Source: an uncultured Oscillospiraceae bacterium (lineage in GTDB: Bacteria > Bacillota > Clostridia > Oscillospirales > Oscillospiraceae). From it: 6,372 nucleotides of DNA. Location: assembly GCA_900763995.1 (NCBI GenBank), contig CAAFMK010000031.1, forward strand, positions 1 to 6,372. Direction: 5' to 3'. Each line of letters starts with the position of its first letter. The first letter of the stretch is position 1. The position numbers and the translations under genes are program-made. Of this stretch, positions 6,372 through 6,372 are shown one piece after another. Below the pieces are notes generated by a model. That model saw only the letters and a program-made list of their open reading frames with translations, was not told the origin of the DNA and did no database searches.

Positions 6372-6372
6372 A

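Overview
The window is a compact bacterial metabolic locus. It is almost entirely coding, with about half G+C by eye, strong purine-rich Shine-Dalgarno boxes 6-7 nt before each start, short gaps and cysteine-rich cytosolic enzymes. Together with the protein types, this suggests an anaerobic Firmicute of the Clostridia, perhaps a gut Oscillospiraceae-like lineage. That placement is inference; no rRNA or marker gene is present. No stretch over 300 bases lacks a gene, and I see no tRNA, rRNA, CRISPR array, IS element or phage gene.

Layout. Bases 1-1258 (+) hold an M20-family amidohydrolase of the AbgB/PM20D2-like kind, cut off at its N-terminus by the left edge of the window. A hairpin at 1273-1310 lies between this gene and the convergent minus-strand genes and probably terminates both. 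On the minus strand, read from right to left, are a serine-dependent glutaminase (6308-5364, glsA), an AbgT-family transporter (5330-3783, abgT) and two tandem paralogous M20D amidohydrolases (3687-2494 and 2497-1322). The first gap is 33 nt. The second is 95 nt and holds a strand-asymmetric hairpin. The two hydrolases overlap by 4 nt (ATGA). These four genes look like one operon, possibly with internal attenuation between transporter and hydrolases.

How the genes may work together. AbgT of E. coli imports p-aminobenzoyl-glutamate, and AbgA/AbgB (both M20) split it. Here an AbgT homologue sits with three M20 hydrolases and with a glutaminase that turns glutamine into glutamate plus ammonia. 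A simple reading is a scavenging module: AbgT takes up an N-acyl or N-aroyl amino acid, one or more M20 enzymes cleave the amide, and if the released amino acid is glutamine, GlsA deamidates it. The glutaminase is not needed for aminobenzoyl-glutamate itself, so it hints at an N-acyl-glutamine-type substrate. An alternative is that AbgT exports sulfonamide-like compounds, as reported for MtrF and YdaH, and GlsA serves acid or nitrogen homeostasis. The sequence alone does not decide between these.
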